Source: Pseudomonas fluorescens
GTDB lineage: Bacteria > Pseudomonadota > Gammaproteobacteria > Pseudomonadales > Pseudomonadaceae
NCBI RefSeq assembly: GCF_900215245.1
Contig: NZ_LT907842.1
Span: 4,650,001-4,714,000 of the forward strand
Direction of reading: 5' to 3'
DNA length: 64,000 bases
A program made the translations under genes and the position numbers. Shown here piece by piece: positions 29,957-38,116 of this stretch. The notes beneath the pieces are model-generated. The model did not search any database. It was not told the origin of the DNA and worked only from the letters and a program-made list of their open reading frames with translations. Numbering within the stretch: the stretch's first letter is position 1; every line of letters starts with the position of its first letter.

Positions 29957-30932
29957 TACCACGGCCTTGAACCCGCCTCTGGCGTTCAAACTCTGGTGGC
30001 AGGGCGTAAGCGTGGTGGCTGCCTGGTTGGCGGTTGCCGTGTTGATCAGCTATTGGCCCAACGCGACGCGCCATTGGCCGCTGACTCAGGGGCTGGCAAA
30101 CCTGTGCGTCGGTGTGGCCGTGCTGTTTATTGGCTTGAGCCTGCTCGGTCGGCACGTTTCGACACTGGGTCGACGGTTGCGCAATGCCGGGCCCTGGCTG
30201 CTCGCGTTGCCGGTGTTGCTGGGCATCTGGGAACTGCTCACGGCCAAACTGGCGCTGCTGCCGGTGCCGTTTTTCGCGCCGCCCCAGGCGTTGCTCGCGG
30301 TGTATCTCGAAGACTACGCACGCCTGGCCGACAGCCTGTTGCATTCGGCGTTGCTGCTGGGCTCGGGCGTGGCGTTGGGGGCGGCAACCGGCTTCGTCGC
30401 GGGGGTGGCGATTGGCTGGTCCACGCGGATCGGCTACTGGCTGCACCCGGTGTTGCGCATCCTTGGCCCGGTGCCCTCGACGGCATTGTTGCCGCTGTGT
30501 TTTTTCCTGTTCCCCAGCAGTTGGAGCGCCAGCGTTTTCCTGATCGCCCTGGCCACCTGGTTTCCGGTCACGGTGCTGACCTGGTCCGGCGTGGCGAGTG
30601 TGGATAAAGCCTATTACGACGTGGCGCGTACCCTGGGGGCCAAGCACGCTTTTTTAATCTTCAAGGTGGCGATTCCCGCCGCGTTGCCCCATGTGTTTGT
30701 CGGCCTGTTCATGGGCCTGGGCGCCTCGTTCTCGACCCTGGTAGTGGCGGAAATGATGGGGGTGAAATCCGGTATCGGTTGGTACCTGCAATGGGCCCAG
30801 GGGTGGGCGGCGTACGCGAACATGTACGCGGCATTGTTGATCATGGCGCTGGCGTGTTCAGGGTTGATCACCGGGTTGTTCGTGGTGCGTGATCGGTTAC
30901 TGGCCTGGCAGAAAGGAGCGATGAAATGGTAG
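29943..30932 (+). CDS. ABC transporter permease (SsuC/TauC-like)
   Basis: This inner-membrane permease has 329 residues, longer than usual for SsuC because of an extra N-terminal segment with two hydrophobic stretches (residues 15-75). The core starts near AGPWLLALPVLLGIWELL. The coupling loop appears as YYDVARTLGAKHAFLIFKVAIP. The start at 29943 overlaps the binding-protein gene by 14 bp, and its stop overlaps the ATPase start by 7 bp, so all are translationally linked. Confidence 0.86.
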   Translation: MSSVDTTALNPPLAFKLWWQGVSVVAAWLAVAVLISYWPNATRHWPLTQGLANLCVGVAVLFIGLSLLGRHVSTLGRRLRNAGPWLLALPVLLGIWELLTAKLALLPVPFFAPPQALLAVYLEDYARLADSLLHSALLLGSGVALGAATGFVAGVAIGWSTRIGYWLHPVLRILGPVPSTALLPLCFFLFPSSWSASVFLIALATWFPVTVLTWSGVASVDKAYYDVARTLGAKHAFLIFKVAIPAALPHVFVGLFMGLGASFSTLVVAEMMGVKSGIGWYLQWAQGWAAYANMYAALLIMALACSGLITGLFVVRDRLLAWQKGAMKW

Positions 30933-31720
30933 CCCTGGCACACGCGGCATCGACATCGGCATCGACGGGGCTGGCGTTGCGCATAGAACAGCTGAGTCAC
31001 GGCTTCGCCTTGGACGGGCAACACCTGCCGGTGCTGGAGCGGGTTTCGCTGGACGTAGCGCCGGGCGAATGTGTGGCGCTGCTCGGGCCTTCGGGGTGCG
31101 GTAAATCCACCTTGCTGCGCCTGGTTGCCGGGTTGGAACCGGCTGACGTCGGCAGGGTGTTGGCCGATGGCCAACCCATTGTCGGCCCGGACCCGAGCCG
31201 GGTGGTGGTGTTCCAGGACCCGACCCTGTACCCGTGGCGCCGCGTGTGGGACAACGTGGCGCTTGGCTTGGAGGCTCAGGGTTTACTCAAGACGCATGCG
31301 TTCAAGGTGGATGAGGCATTGGAAAAGGTCGGCCTTGGCGCGTTTGCCCGTGCGTATCCTCGGCAGCTTTCCGGCGGCATGGCGCAGCGGGTGGCATTGG
31401 CGCGCGCGTTGGTCAATCAGCCACGGTTGCTGATCCTCGACGAACCGTTGGGCAAACTTGATTCATTGACCCGCATCACCATGCAAAAGGAACTCATCGA
31501 CCTGTGGCAGCGCCAAGGCTACACGGCGCTGCTGGTGACCCACGATGTGGAAGAAGCCTTGTTGCTGGCCAACCGTGTGATTGTGTTCAGTGACCGCCCG
31601 GCGACGGTTCAGGCGCAGTTGAGCATTGATCGACCTTACCCGCGGCACCGCGATGATCCTTATTTGGTGGACCTGCGCCGGCAGATACTGGGCCTGCTGG
31701 GGTTGGGCGAGAGCTGGTAG
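30926..31720 (+). CDS. ABC transporter ATP-binding protein (SsuB/TauB-like)
   Basis: This ATPase subunit has 264 residues. It has Walker A (LLGPSGCGKSTLLR, about residue 54), the Q-loop (VVFQDPTLYPWRRV), signature LSGGMAQRVALARAL, Walker B (LLILDEPLGKLD) and switch His (VTHDVEEAL). This is the usual SsuB/TauB form. It closes the operon begun at 27535. It is the only ATPase of this class in the window, while four NMT1-type binding proteins are encoded. Confidence 0.9.
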   Translation: MVALAHAASTSASTGLALRIEQLSHGFALDGQHLPVLERVSLDVAPGECVALLGPSGCGKSTLLRLVAGLEPADVGRVLADGQPIVGPDPSRVVVFQDPTLYPWRRVWDNVALGLEAQGLLKTHAFKVDEALEKVGLGAFARAYPRQLSGGMAQRVALARALVNQPRLLILDEPLGKLDSLTRITMQKELIDLWQRQGYTALLVTHDVEEALLLANRVIVFSDRPATVQAQLSIDRPYPRHRDDPYLVDLRRQILGLLGLGESW

Positions 31721-31777
31721 TCATGACCGCGTTTTCTTCAGCCGCGATAACGCAGCGCTTCCACCCGCCACGCAAAC

Positions 31778-31799
31778 GCCGGCGAAGCCTGTCGCCGGC
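31778..31799. other. Hairpin after the sulfonate operon
   Basis: GCCGGCGA and TCGCCGGC pair as an 8-bp stem around AGCCTG, 58 bp after the ATPase stop. No T run follows, so it is a weak terminator candidate at best. The rest of 31721-31868 holds no gene that I can support. Confidence 0.4.
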
Positions 31800-31868
31800 T
31801 TGGGTAGTACCCAGGCCAAACCCATCCGCAGCGGCCTTGAGCAGTTGTTACGCCACCGCGCCGTGACC

Positions 31869-32411
31869 TCAAACCTGCTCCTCTTCGCGCAACTGCACAC
31901 TCAAATCATCACAACTCTGCGCCCAGTCGCTCAGCCACTGTGGCATAGGCGGCGACGCCTCGGCCAAGCCCAGCTCGCGCAAGAGCTCGGCCGGGGGCAG
32001 GGTGCCCTTGGCTGATTTAAACAGCCCGCGCATCACCACCACGCCCACCACTCGACCCTTGCTGACAAAACGGTGTTCCATCAGGCTCCATTTGTGGTCC
32101 CAGCCGAGCATTCGGGTGTGCACCTCGAACACTTCGAACAGCTTCAACTCGCGGCGAAACTTGCCCCAGGTATCGCCGACGATCGGCAACGCCTTGTTGC
32201 GCAGGGCCACGCGAAACGCGCCGGTGCGCAGTACAAAATCCATGCGTGCAACGTCCGCCAGGGAGAAATACCGGCCATTGGTGACATGCCGGTTGATATC
32301 CAGGTCCAGCGGCCATACGCGCATGCGCACCACGGTGGTTGCCAGGCCATGGGCGGGCTTGCGCCAGGGGCGGCGGGACAACATGAACAGCAAGCGAAAC
32401 CAGAGATTCAT
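31869..32411 (-). CDS. Thioesterase-family (4HBT hotdog) protein
   Basis: This 180-residue protein has a hotdog-fold thioesterase pattern: RMRVWPLDLDINRHVTNGRYFSLADVARMDF, residues about 29-59, where the D-x-N-x-H-x-N-N/G-xY motif marks the family. Members hydrolyse acyl-CoA thioesters. A short hydrophobic N-terminus (MNLWFRLLFMLSRRP) may attach it to the membrane. It is divergent from the GlxA regulator at 32480. Substrate is unknown. Confidence 0.78.
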   Translation of the reverse strand: MNLWFRLLFMLSRRPWRKPAHGLATTVVRMRVWPLDLDINRHVTNGRYFSLADVARMDFVLRTGAFRVALRNKALPIVGDTWGKFRRELKLFEVFEVHTRMLGWDHKWSLMEHRFVSKGRVVGVVVMRGLFKSAKGTLPPAELLRELGLAEASPPMPQWLSDWAQSCDDLSVQLREEEQV

Positions 32412-32479
32412 AAAAGCGCCAGGCAGTTGATCAAGGGCCGCACTTTACGGGCCCGAGATCGGCTAAAGTAGGTGCGCAA

Positions 32480-33478
32480 ATGACTTATTTCATGCCAAAA
32501 ACGCACGTGGGCGCTTTTATGCACATTACCTTGCTGCTGGCGGACCAATGCTCCGCCGCCAGTGCGACCCTGGCCCTGGAAATGCTCAGTGCCGCCAACC
32601 TGTTTGCCGACCACCCGCCGTTCGAGATCGTGGTCGCGTCCCTCGACGGCCAGGCCGTGGACGCCTGGGGCGGGCAGCGTTTGCAGGTGGCGTGCGCCGT
32701 TGCGCAGGTGCGCCAGACCGACCTGATCCTCATCCCCGGTTTCCTCTTTACCCTCAAAGAGGCTTTGCCGACTTTTTCTGCCTACGGCCCCTGGTTGCGA
32801 GAACAGCATGCCCAAGGGGCCGTGGTGGCGTCGATGTGCACAGCGGCGTTTTTGCTCGCCGAGACCGGCCTGCTGCAAGGCCTGCGGGCCACCACCCACT
32901 GGGCATTCGCGGAGTTGTTCCGGCGCCGTTATGCCGGCGTGGTCCTGGATGACGGGCAGATCCTCTGCGAAGAAAACCGCGTAATCACCTGCGGTGGCGC
33001 GAGCGCGGCGATGGATTTGATGTTGCACCTGATCCGCCGCTTCGGCTCACCGGAGCTGGCGCATACCTGTGGCAAATACCTGCTGATCGACAACGTGCGC
33101 ACCGAGCAGTCGGTGTATGCGATGTGGTCGTTGCCCAAGAGTCATGGCGATGGCGAAATCCTGCGGGTGCAGCATTGGCTGGAACAGCACTTTGCCCAGG
33201 CGCTGGTGATTGACAACGTGGCCCGGCGTTTTGGCTTTGGCGTGCGCAATTTCAAGCGGCGTTTCAAGGAGGCGACCGGCTATACGCCCATCGCCTATGT
33301 GCAAACCCTGCGTCTGGAGCGCGCCAAACAGATGCTGGAGTCGACGCGCATGACCCTCGACAGCATCACCTACGCGGTCGGCTATGAAGACAGTAACTCG
33401 TTCCGTCGTCTGTTCCGCCAACGCGTGGGGATGCTGCCGGCGGCGTATCGCAAGAAATTCCTGGTGACGTCGGGCTGA
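32480..33478 (+). CDS. GlxA-family transcriptional regulator (DJ-1/PfpI-like plus AraC HTH)
   Basis: This regulator has 332 residues. The N-terminal two-thirds is a DJ-1/PfpI-like domain (LILIPGFLFTLKEALP; the Cys-containing SMCTAAFLLAETGLLQG). The C-terminal end is an AraC helix-turn-helix (VARRFGFGVRNFKRRFKEAT, SITYAVGYEDSNSFRRLFRQ). GlxA relatives in Pseudomonas (GbdR, ArgR, CdhR) control nitrogen or amino acid catabolism; the effector here is unknown. AGGTG precedes the ATG; a later start at 32519 (MHITLLLAD) is also possible. Confidence 0.85.
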   Translation: MTYFMPKTHVGAFMHITLLLADQCSAASATLALEMLSAANLFADHPPFEIVVASLDGQAVDAWGGQRLQVACAVAQVRQTDLILIPGFLFTLKEALPTFSAYGPWLREQHAQGAVVASMCTAAFLLAETGLLQGLRATTHWAFAELFRRRYAGVVLDDGQILCEENRVITCGGASAAMDLMLHLIRRFGSPELAHTCGKYLLIDNVRTEQSVYAMWSLPKSHGDGEILRVQHWLEQHFAQALVIDNVARRFGFGVRNFKRRFKEATGYTPIAYVQTLRLERAKQMLESTRMTLDSITYAVGYEDSNSFRRLFRQRVGMLPAAYRKKFLVTSG

Positions 33479-33479
33479 G

Positions 33480-34343
33480 TCAACGGCGCAGCTGCGGCTC
33501 ACTTTCAATGCACGCCACCAGAAACTCCATCACCGCTTTCACCAACGGTGAGCGACGGATATCCGGGTACACCGTGAGCCAGATATCGCGCACCGGGCCG
33601 TCGCTGGCGGTGGGCAGTCGCGCCAGCAGCGGGTCGTGATCGCCCACCAGGGTGGGCAGCACCACGGCGCCAACGTGCGCGCGGGCGGCCATCTGCTGGG
33701 TGATCAGGTCACTGGCGGCGAATACGATTGGGCGGTGGCCGCGCAGTTGGTGCAGCCACGCTTGTTGGGGCAGGTGGTCGCGGCTGCTGTCGTAGGCGAT
33801 GAAGGTCCATTGAGCGGCCGGTAGCCGGTTAAGTTCAGGCGCGCTGTAGAGCCCAAAACGCACCACGCCGACCTTGCGGCGCACCAGTGCGTCTTCGTCG
33901 GGGCGCACCGTGCGCAAGGCAATATCGGCTTCGCCCTTGTCCAGCGCGGCAAGCTGTGTGGAGGGCATCAGGACCAGGTTCAACTGCGGGTACTGGGCGC
34001 GCAACCGCGCCACGTGAGGCGCGATGCAATGGTTGGCGATGGACGGCGGGCAACTTACCCGCACGGTGCCGGCCAGTTCGATGGAGGCGACGCGCGACAG
34101 GCGTAGCACTTCGGTGGCCATCTCGCCCATGCCAGCCGCCAATTCTGCCAGCGCCAGGCCTTGGGCCGTGAGCGGGCGGCTGCGGGGCAGGCGGTCCACC
34201 AGTTTCACGCCGAGGGCTTTTTCCAGCGCGTCGACGCGGCGCCCGACGGTGGCGTGTTCCACCTGCAACTCGCGGGCGGCCGCCGACAGTGACTGGGTAC
34301 GGGCCAAGACGGTGAAGTAATACAGATCCTGCCAGTCGAACAT
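33480..34343 (-). CDS. LysR-family transcriptional regulator
   Basis: This regulator has 287 residues. The N-terminal winged helix-turn-helix reads FTVLARTQSLSAAARELQVEHATVGRRVDALE. The rest is the effector domain, with the usual start ELAGTVRVSCPPSIANH. It is divergent from the quinone oxidoreductase gene at 34445 with about 100 bp between, the standard LysR-target arrangement, so it probably controls that gene. It is convergent with the GlxA gene. Confidence 0.88.
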   Translation of the reverse strand: MFDWQDLYYFTVLARTQSLSAAARELQVEHATVGRRVDALEKALGVKLVDRLPRSRPLTAQGLALAELAAGMGEMATEVLRLSRVASIELAGTVRVSCPPSIANHCIAPHVARLRAQYPQLNLVLMPSTQLAALDKGEADIALRTVRPDEDALVRRKVGVVRFGLYSAPELNRLPAAQWTFIAYDSSRDHLPQQAWLHQLRGHRPIVFAASDLITQQMAARAHVGAVVLPTLVGDHDPLLARLPTASDGPVRDIWLTVYPDIRRSPLVKAVMEFLVACIESEPQLRR

Positions 34344-34444
34344 CGGGTTATTTCCGCACAGAGGCTGGGAGAGAGTGGGGAATATTCCAGCCGATCAAGT
34401 CCTTTTACCATGGCCGCTTCCCAGTGCAAACGGAGTTGTCCCGC

Positions 34445-35443
34445 ATGAAAGCCATCACCCTGCAAGCCTACGGTGGTCCCGAAGTCGCCCAACTTTGCCA
34501 CCACGTTGCAAAACCCCAGGTCACGGCCGGGCATGTGCTGGTCAAAGTGGCCTGCGCCGGGATCAATTTCATGGACATTCATACGCGCCAAGGCAAATAC
34601 GCACACTCTGCCACTTACCCGGTGCGCCTGCCGTGCACGTTGGGTATGGAGGGCGCCGGTGTGGTGGTGGAGGTCGGCCCGGGCGTGAGTCATCTGGCCG
34701 TGGGCGACCGTGTGGCCTGGTGCATCGCCTGGGGCGCGTATGCCGAGTACGCCCATGTGCCGGCCGACAAAGTCGCGCAGATTCCCGGCGCCATTACTTT
34801 CGATCAGGCTGCAGCGGCGATGTTTCAGGGCTGCACGGCCCACTACCTGATTGACGATGTGGCCCGTTTGCAGGCGGGCAGCACCTGCCTGGTTCACGCG
34901 GCATCCGGCAGCATCGGGCAATTGCTGGTGCAAATGGCAAGACGGCGCGGGGCGACGGTGTTCACCACCGGCAGCACCGCCGAGAAATGCGCGATTGCCC
35001 GGCAGCGCGGCGCGCATCAGGCCTGGACGTACGAGGGTTTTGCCGACCACGTCCTGCGCGCCACGGACGGGCGCGGGGTGGACGTGGTCTTCGATTCGCT
35101 GGGCAAAAATACCTTGCGTGAAAGCTTTCGGGCCTGTCGCACGCGTGGTTTGATCGTTAACTACGGCAACGTCTCGGGATCGTTGACGGACCTTGACCCG
35201 ATTGAACTGGGGGAGGCGGGCTCGTTGTTTTTGACACGACCACGGCTGGCCGACCATATGGCCGATGGGGCGACCGTGCAACGGCGTGCCAATGCGGTAT
35301 TTGCGGCGATGCTGGAGGGGGCGCTGACGGTGGAGATTGCGGGGCATTACACCCTGGAGACGGTGCAGCAGGTGCATGAACGCATCGAGGCACGGCAGCA
35401 GATCGGCAAGGCGGTGGTGTGGGTGGACCCCAGCCTGGATTAA
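34445..35443 (+). CDS. NADPH:quinone oxidoreductase (QOR-type, zinc-independent MDR)
   Basis: This enzyme (332 residues) reduces quinones with NADPH in the cytoplasm. It belongs to the medium-chain dehydrogenase/reductase superfamily without zinc ligands. Visible are the opening MKAITLQAYGGPEV, the conserved AGINFMDIHTRQGKY, and a nucleotide-binding stretch (VHAASGSIGQLLVQMARRRGA). It is divergent from a LysR regulator. The shared terminator with the repeat protein follows at 35452. Confidence 0.88.
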   Translation: MKAITLQAYGGPEVAQLCHHVAKPQVTAGHVLVKVACAGINFMDIHTRQGKYAHSATYPVRLPCTLGMEGAGVVVEVGPGVSHLAVGDRVAWCIAWGAYAEYAHVPADKVAQIPGAITFDQAAAAMFQGCTAHYLIDDVARLQAGSTCLVHAASGSIGQLLVQMARRRGATVFTTGSTAEKCAIARQRGAHQAWTYEGFADHVLRATDGRGVDVVFDSLGKNTLRESFRACRTRGLIVNYGNVSGSLTDLDPIELGEAGSLFLTRPRLADHMADGATVQRRANAVFAAMLEGALTVEIAGHYTLETVQQVHERIEARQQIGKAVVWVDPSLD

Positions 35444-35451
35444 TCAGGGAC

Positions 35452-35480
35452 GAAAAAAAACCGGCTGATCAGGCCGGTTT
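35452..35480. terminator. Terminator between convergent qor-like and repeat-protein genes
   Basis: AAACCGGC, loop TGATCAG, GCCGGTTT forms an 8-bp stem (35458-35480). On the minus strand it is followed by eight or more T residues, so it is a strong terminator for the repeat-protein gene. It is weaker in the plus direction. Confidence 0.85.
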
Positions 35481-35505
35481 GGGGTGCCCCGCAAACAGTG
35501 CGGGG

Positions 35506-35970
35506 TTATGCGTTGTTGCCGCGCAGACGGTCCGCACCGCCTTCCGCCAGACCACGTTCCTGCAGACGATCAGCACCGCCTTCAGCCAGACCGCGTTCCT
35601 GCAGACGATCCGCACCGCCTTCAGCCAGGCCACGTTCCTGCAGACGGTCAGCACCGCCTTCGGCCAGACCGCGTTCCTGCAGACGGTCAGCACCGCCTTC
35701 CGCCAGACCGCGTTCCTGCAGACGGTCAGCACCGCCTTCAGCCAGACCGCGTTCCTGCAGACGATCAGCACCGCCTTCAGCCAGACCGCGTTCCTGCAAG
35801 CGATCAGCACCGCCCTCGGCGACACGACGTTCCAGCAGACGATCAGAACCGCCTTCTGCTACGCGGTTACCTTGCAGGCGATCCGCGCCGCCTTCAGCGA
35901 CAACCGGGTGAGCAAAAGCATTTGCAGCGAGTACCGAGAAAGCGAGGCTAAGCAAGATTTGGCGTTTCAT
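35506..35970 (-). CDS. Secreted protein of ten 13-residue tandem repeats
   Basis: This protein has 154 residues. A signal peptide (MKRQILLSLAFSVLAANAFA) is followed by HPV and ten tandem copies of a 13-residue unit with consensus LAEGGADRLQERG. The first two copies diverge (VAEGGADRLQGNR, VAEGGSDRLLERR), six central copies are identical, and the last ends RLRGNNA. There are no cysteines. The charge alternates between Glu/Asp and Arg. The DNA repeat is 39 bp and nearly identical, so copy number may vary between strains. GGAG precedes the ATG at 35970. No family is recognised; a periplasmic or secreted role is inferred from the signal peptide alone. Confidence 0.8.
   Translation of the reverse strand: MKRQILLSLAFSVLAANAFAHPVVAEGGADRLQGNRVAEGGSDRLLERRVAEGGADRLQERGLAEGGADRLQERGLAEGGADRLQERGLAEGGADRLQERGLAEGGADRLQERGLAEGGADRLQERGLAEGGADRLQERGLAEGGADRLRGNNA
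35511..35905. repeat. 39-bp coding tandem repeat, ten units
   Basis: This is the DNA repeat beneath the 13-residue protein repeat, with a typical unit GACGGTCAGCACCGCCTTCG plus the next 19 bases. Units differ mainly at third codon positions (for example TTCAGCC/TTCGGCC/TTCCGCC), which shows selection for the protein sequence or gene conversion between units. Confidence 0.85.
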
Positions 35971-36080
35971 GGTGGTGTGCTCCGAGTGTTTTAGTGGGGG
36001 GCCGTTTGGCATGGGTTTGATGTTACGCGTTGGATTTTTTAAGAGAACTTCATTGCGCTGATGGTGACTATCGACGCCAG

Positions 36081-36105
36081 CGATGGCCCGTTTTGCGGGC
36101 CATCG
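36081..36105. other. Perfect hairpin between pirin and repeat-protein genes
   Basis: CGATGGCCCG, loop TTTTG, CGGGCCATCG gives a 10-bp perfect stem just downstream of the pirin stop. No adjacent T run exists on the minus strand, so termination efficiency is unclear. Confidence 0.5.
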
Positions 36106-36114
36106 TGGACACGG

Positions 36115-36837
36115 TCATGGCATCTGCGGCAGTTCCTGAGGGCGCAGGTCAAACACCAGCACCTCGGCATCGTCGCCCTGGCTCAGGCGGATCTGGCGTT
36201 CGTCCCGCACGCGGGCGCCGTCGCCTTCCTGCAGGCGCTGGCCGTTGACTTCAACGCTGCCCCGGGCCACATGCACGTACACATGACGATCCGGCGGCAG
36301 GTCCAGGGTCGCGGCTTCGTCGCCCTTGAACAGCCCGGCAAACACCCGCGCATCCTGGCGAACAGTGAGCGAGCCCTCGGCGCCATCCGGCGAGATGATC
36401 AACTGCAAACGCCCGCGTTTCTGCGCCGCGCTGAAGTGCTCCTGTTGATAGCGCGGTTCGGCGCCGGCCACATTCGGCACGATCCAGATTTGCAGAAAGT
36501 GCACGCCCAGGCTCTGGCTGTGGTTGAACTCGCTGTGGGCCACGCCGCTGCCGGCGCTCATCAGTTGCACATCGCCAGGGCGAATCACCGAGCCGGTGCC
36601 CAGGGTGTCCTTGTGTTCCAGGGCGCCTTCAAGCACATAGGAGAAAATCTCCATGTCGCGGTGCGGGTGCTGGCCGAAGCCTTTACCGGCCGCAACGCGG
36701 TCATCGTTGATCACCAGCAGGTCGGAAAAACCCTGTTCATTGGGGTTCCAGTAGTTGGCGAACGAGAAGGTGTGAAACGACTTCAACCAACCGTGATTGG
36801 CGGCGCCGCGTTCCGAAGCTTTGCGAAGGGTCAGCAT
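36115..36837 (-). CDS. Pirin-family protein (quercetinase-like bicupin)
   Basis: This cytoplasmic cupin protein has 240 residues. The N-terminal cupin has the metal-binding pattern of pirin (GFGQHPHRDMEIFSYVLEG, His at about 57 and 59; HSEFNHSQ near 101). The C-terminal cupin is shorter. Relatives such as YhhW show quercetin 2,3-dioxygenase activity in vitro, but the physiological role is uncertain. It is divergent from the GlxA regulator at 37019 with about 180 bp between, which may control it. Confidence 0.88.
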   Translation of the reverse strand: MLTLRKASERGAANHGWLKSFHTFSFANYWNPNEQGFSDLLVINDDRVAAGKGFGQHPHRDMEIFSYVLEGALEHKDTLGTGSVIRPGDVQLMSAGSGVAHSEFNHSQSLGVHFLQIWIVPNVAGAEPRYQQEHFSAAQKRGRLQLIISPDGAEGSLTVRQDARVFAGLFKGDEAATLDLPPDRHVYVHVARGSVEVNGQRLQEGDGARVRDERQIRLSQGDDAEVLVFDLRPQELPQMP

Positions 36838-37018
36838 GGTCTTGTCCTCAAGTGAGCGCGGGCTGCGTGATGCAGGGCGCTTGCGTTGAGAAGAAGGTTA
36901 ATAGTTACGGATCAATTCATTAAGAAGCTGGAATCTGAATAACTGTCTCTCTGAAGTTGACAGTGAAAGGCATGCCATAATGCCGCCTCGACTTCCTTCT
37001 CGATGGACTTTTCTCTTC

Positions 37019-37969
37019 ATGAAAACCGTGGCCATGGCGTTGTTTCCGGACTTCCTGCTGCTCGACATGGCCGGGCCGCTGGAAGTGTTTTCCATTGCCA
37101 ATCGCTATCTTCCAGCGGCCGCTCACTACCGAATCCTCACGATTGGCACCGAACCCGGCGCATTGCGCGCCTCCAATGGCGTGTTGATACAACCCGACCT
37201 GCTGCTGGAGCAGGCCGACGAGGCCTATGACGTGTTGTTGGTCCCTGGCGGCCCCGGTGCCTATAACGAATGCCATCCCGCGCTGCTGCCCTGGCTCAAG
37301 GCCGCAGCTGCCCGCGCGCGGCGCTTCGGTTCAATCTGCACCGGCGCCTTTGTACTCGGGCATGCCGGCCTGCTCGACGGCCATCGCGTCACAACTCACT
37401 GGCATTACACTGAGCGCTTGATCAAGGGCTTCCCCAAGGCCATCGTCGAGACTGATCGCATCTACTTGCAGGATGGCCGCTTGATCACCTCCGGCGGGGT
37501 GACCGCCGGTATCGACCTGGCGTTGTCGATCGTCGCCCAGGACCATGGCAAGCAGGTGGCGGTGGACGTGGCCAAGGTGTTGCTGGTGGTGATGAAACGC
37601 CAGGGCGGCCAGGCTCAGTTCAGCCCGATGACCGCTGCCGTCGCGCCGCTGGAAACCGCAATCACCCGGGTGCAGAACCAGGTGTTGGCGCAGTTGGACC
37701 AGCCATTCACTGTCGATTCCATGGCGGCGTTGGCAGGCATGAGCGCGCGCCACTTTGCACGGCTGTTCGCCAAGGAGGTGCAAATGACGCCGATGGCCTT
37801 CCTGCAAGGCGCGCGCATTGACCGCGCCCGCTACTTGTTGGAAACCACCGACCTGCCGCTCAAGACCGTCGCCTTTCGCGCGGGCTTCGGCAGTGTGCGG
37901 CATATGCGCTTTTTGTTCAGTGAAAAGCTCGGGCTAAACCCTACCCAATACCGACAGCAGTTCAGTTAA
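37019..37969 (+). CDS. GlxA-family transcriptional regulator (DJ-1/PfpI-like plus AraC HTH)
   Basis: This is the second GlxA-type regulator in the window (316 residues). The N-terminal DJ-1/PfpI-like domain starts VAMALFPDFLLLDMAGPLEVF and contains GSICTGAFVLGHAGLLDGHR. The C-terminal AraC domain reads MAALAGMSARHFARLFAKEV and VAFRAGFGSVRHMRFLFSEK. The start at 37019 opens the conserved domain; an ATG at 36980 is also in frame. It is divergent from pirin, a common pairing. Confidence 0.85.
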   Translation: MKTVAMALFPDFLLLDMAGPLEVFSIANRYLPAAAHYRILTIGTEPGALRASNGVLIQPDLLLEQADEAYDVLLVPGGPGAYNECHPALLPWLKAAAARARRFGSICTGAFVLGHAGLLDGHRVTTHWHYTERLIKGFPKAIVETDRIYLQDGRLITSGGVTAGIDLALSIVAQDHGKQVAVDVAKVLLVVMKRQGGQAQFSPMTAAVAPLETAITRVQNQVLAQLDQPFTVDSMAALAGMSARHFARLFAKEVQMTPMAFLQGARIDRARYLLETTDLPLKTVAFRAGFGSVRHMRFLFSEKLGLNPTQYRQQFS

Positions 37970-38116
37970 CGCGCGGATGTCCGTCTTGCGCACCTGATTG
38001 GCCGTATCGCTCCCTGTGCCAGCATTGTCCTGTCACGGGTAGCTGGCAAGATAACGGCATGCCCATGGAAAAGGATGCGCAAACGCCCAAGGCCGGGTGT
38101 TTGAGCGCTTAGCCAC

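Noticed and set aside
31724..31867. Possible 47-codon gene after the sulfonate ATPase
   Set aside because: It has no ribosome binding site, contains the hairpin at 31778-31799 and shows no protein-like pattern.
35506..35911. Regular repeats that could suggest a CRISPR array
   Set aside because: The 39-bp repeats are contiguous without unique spacers, in frame with a signal-peptide protein, and no cas genes are present.
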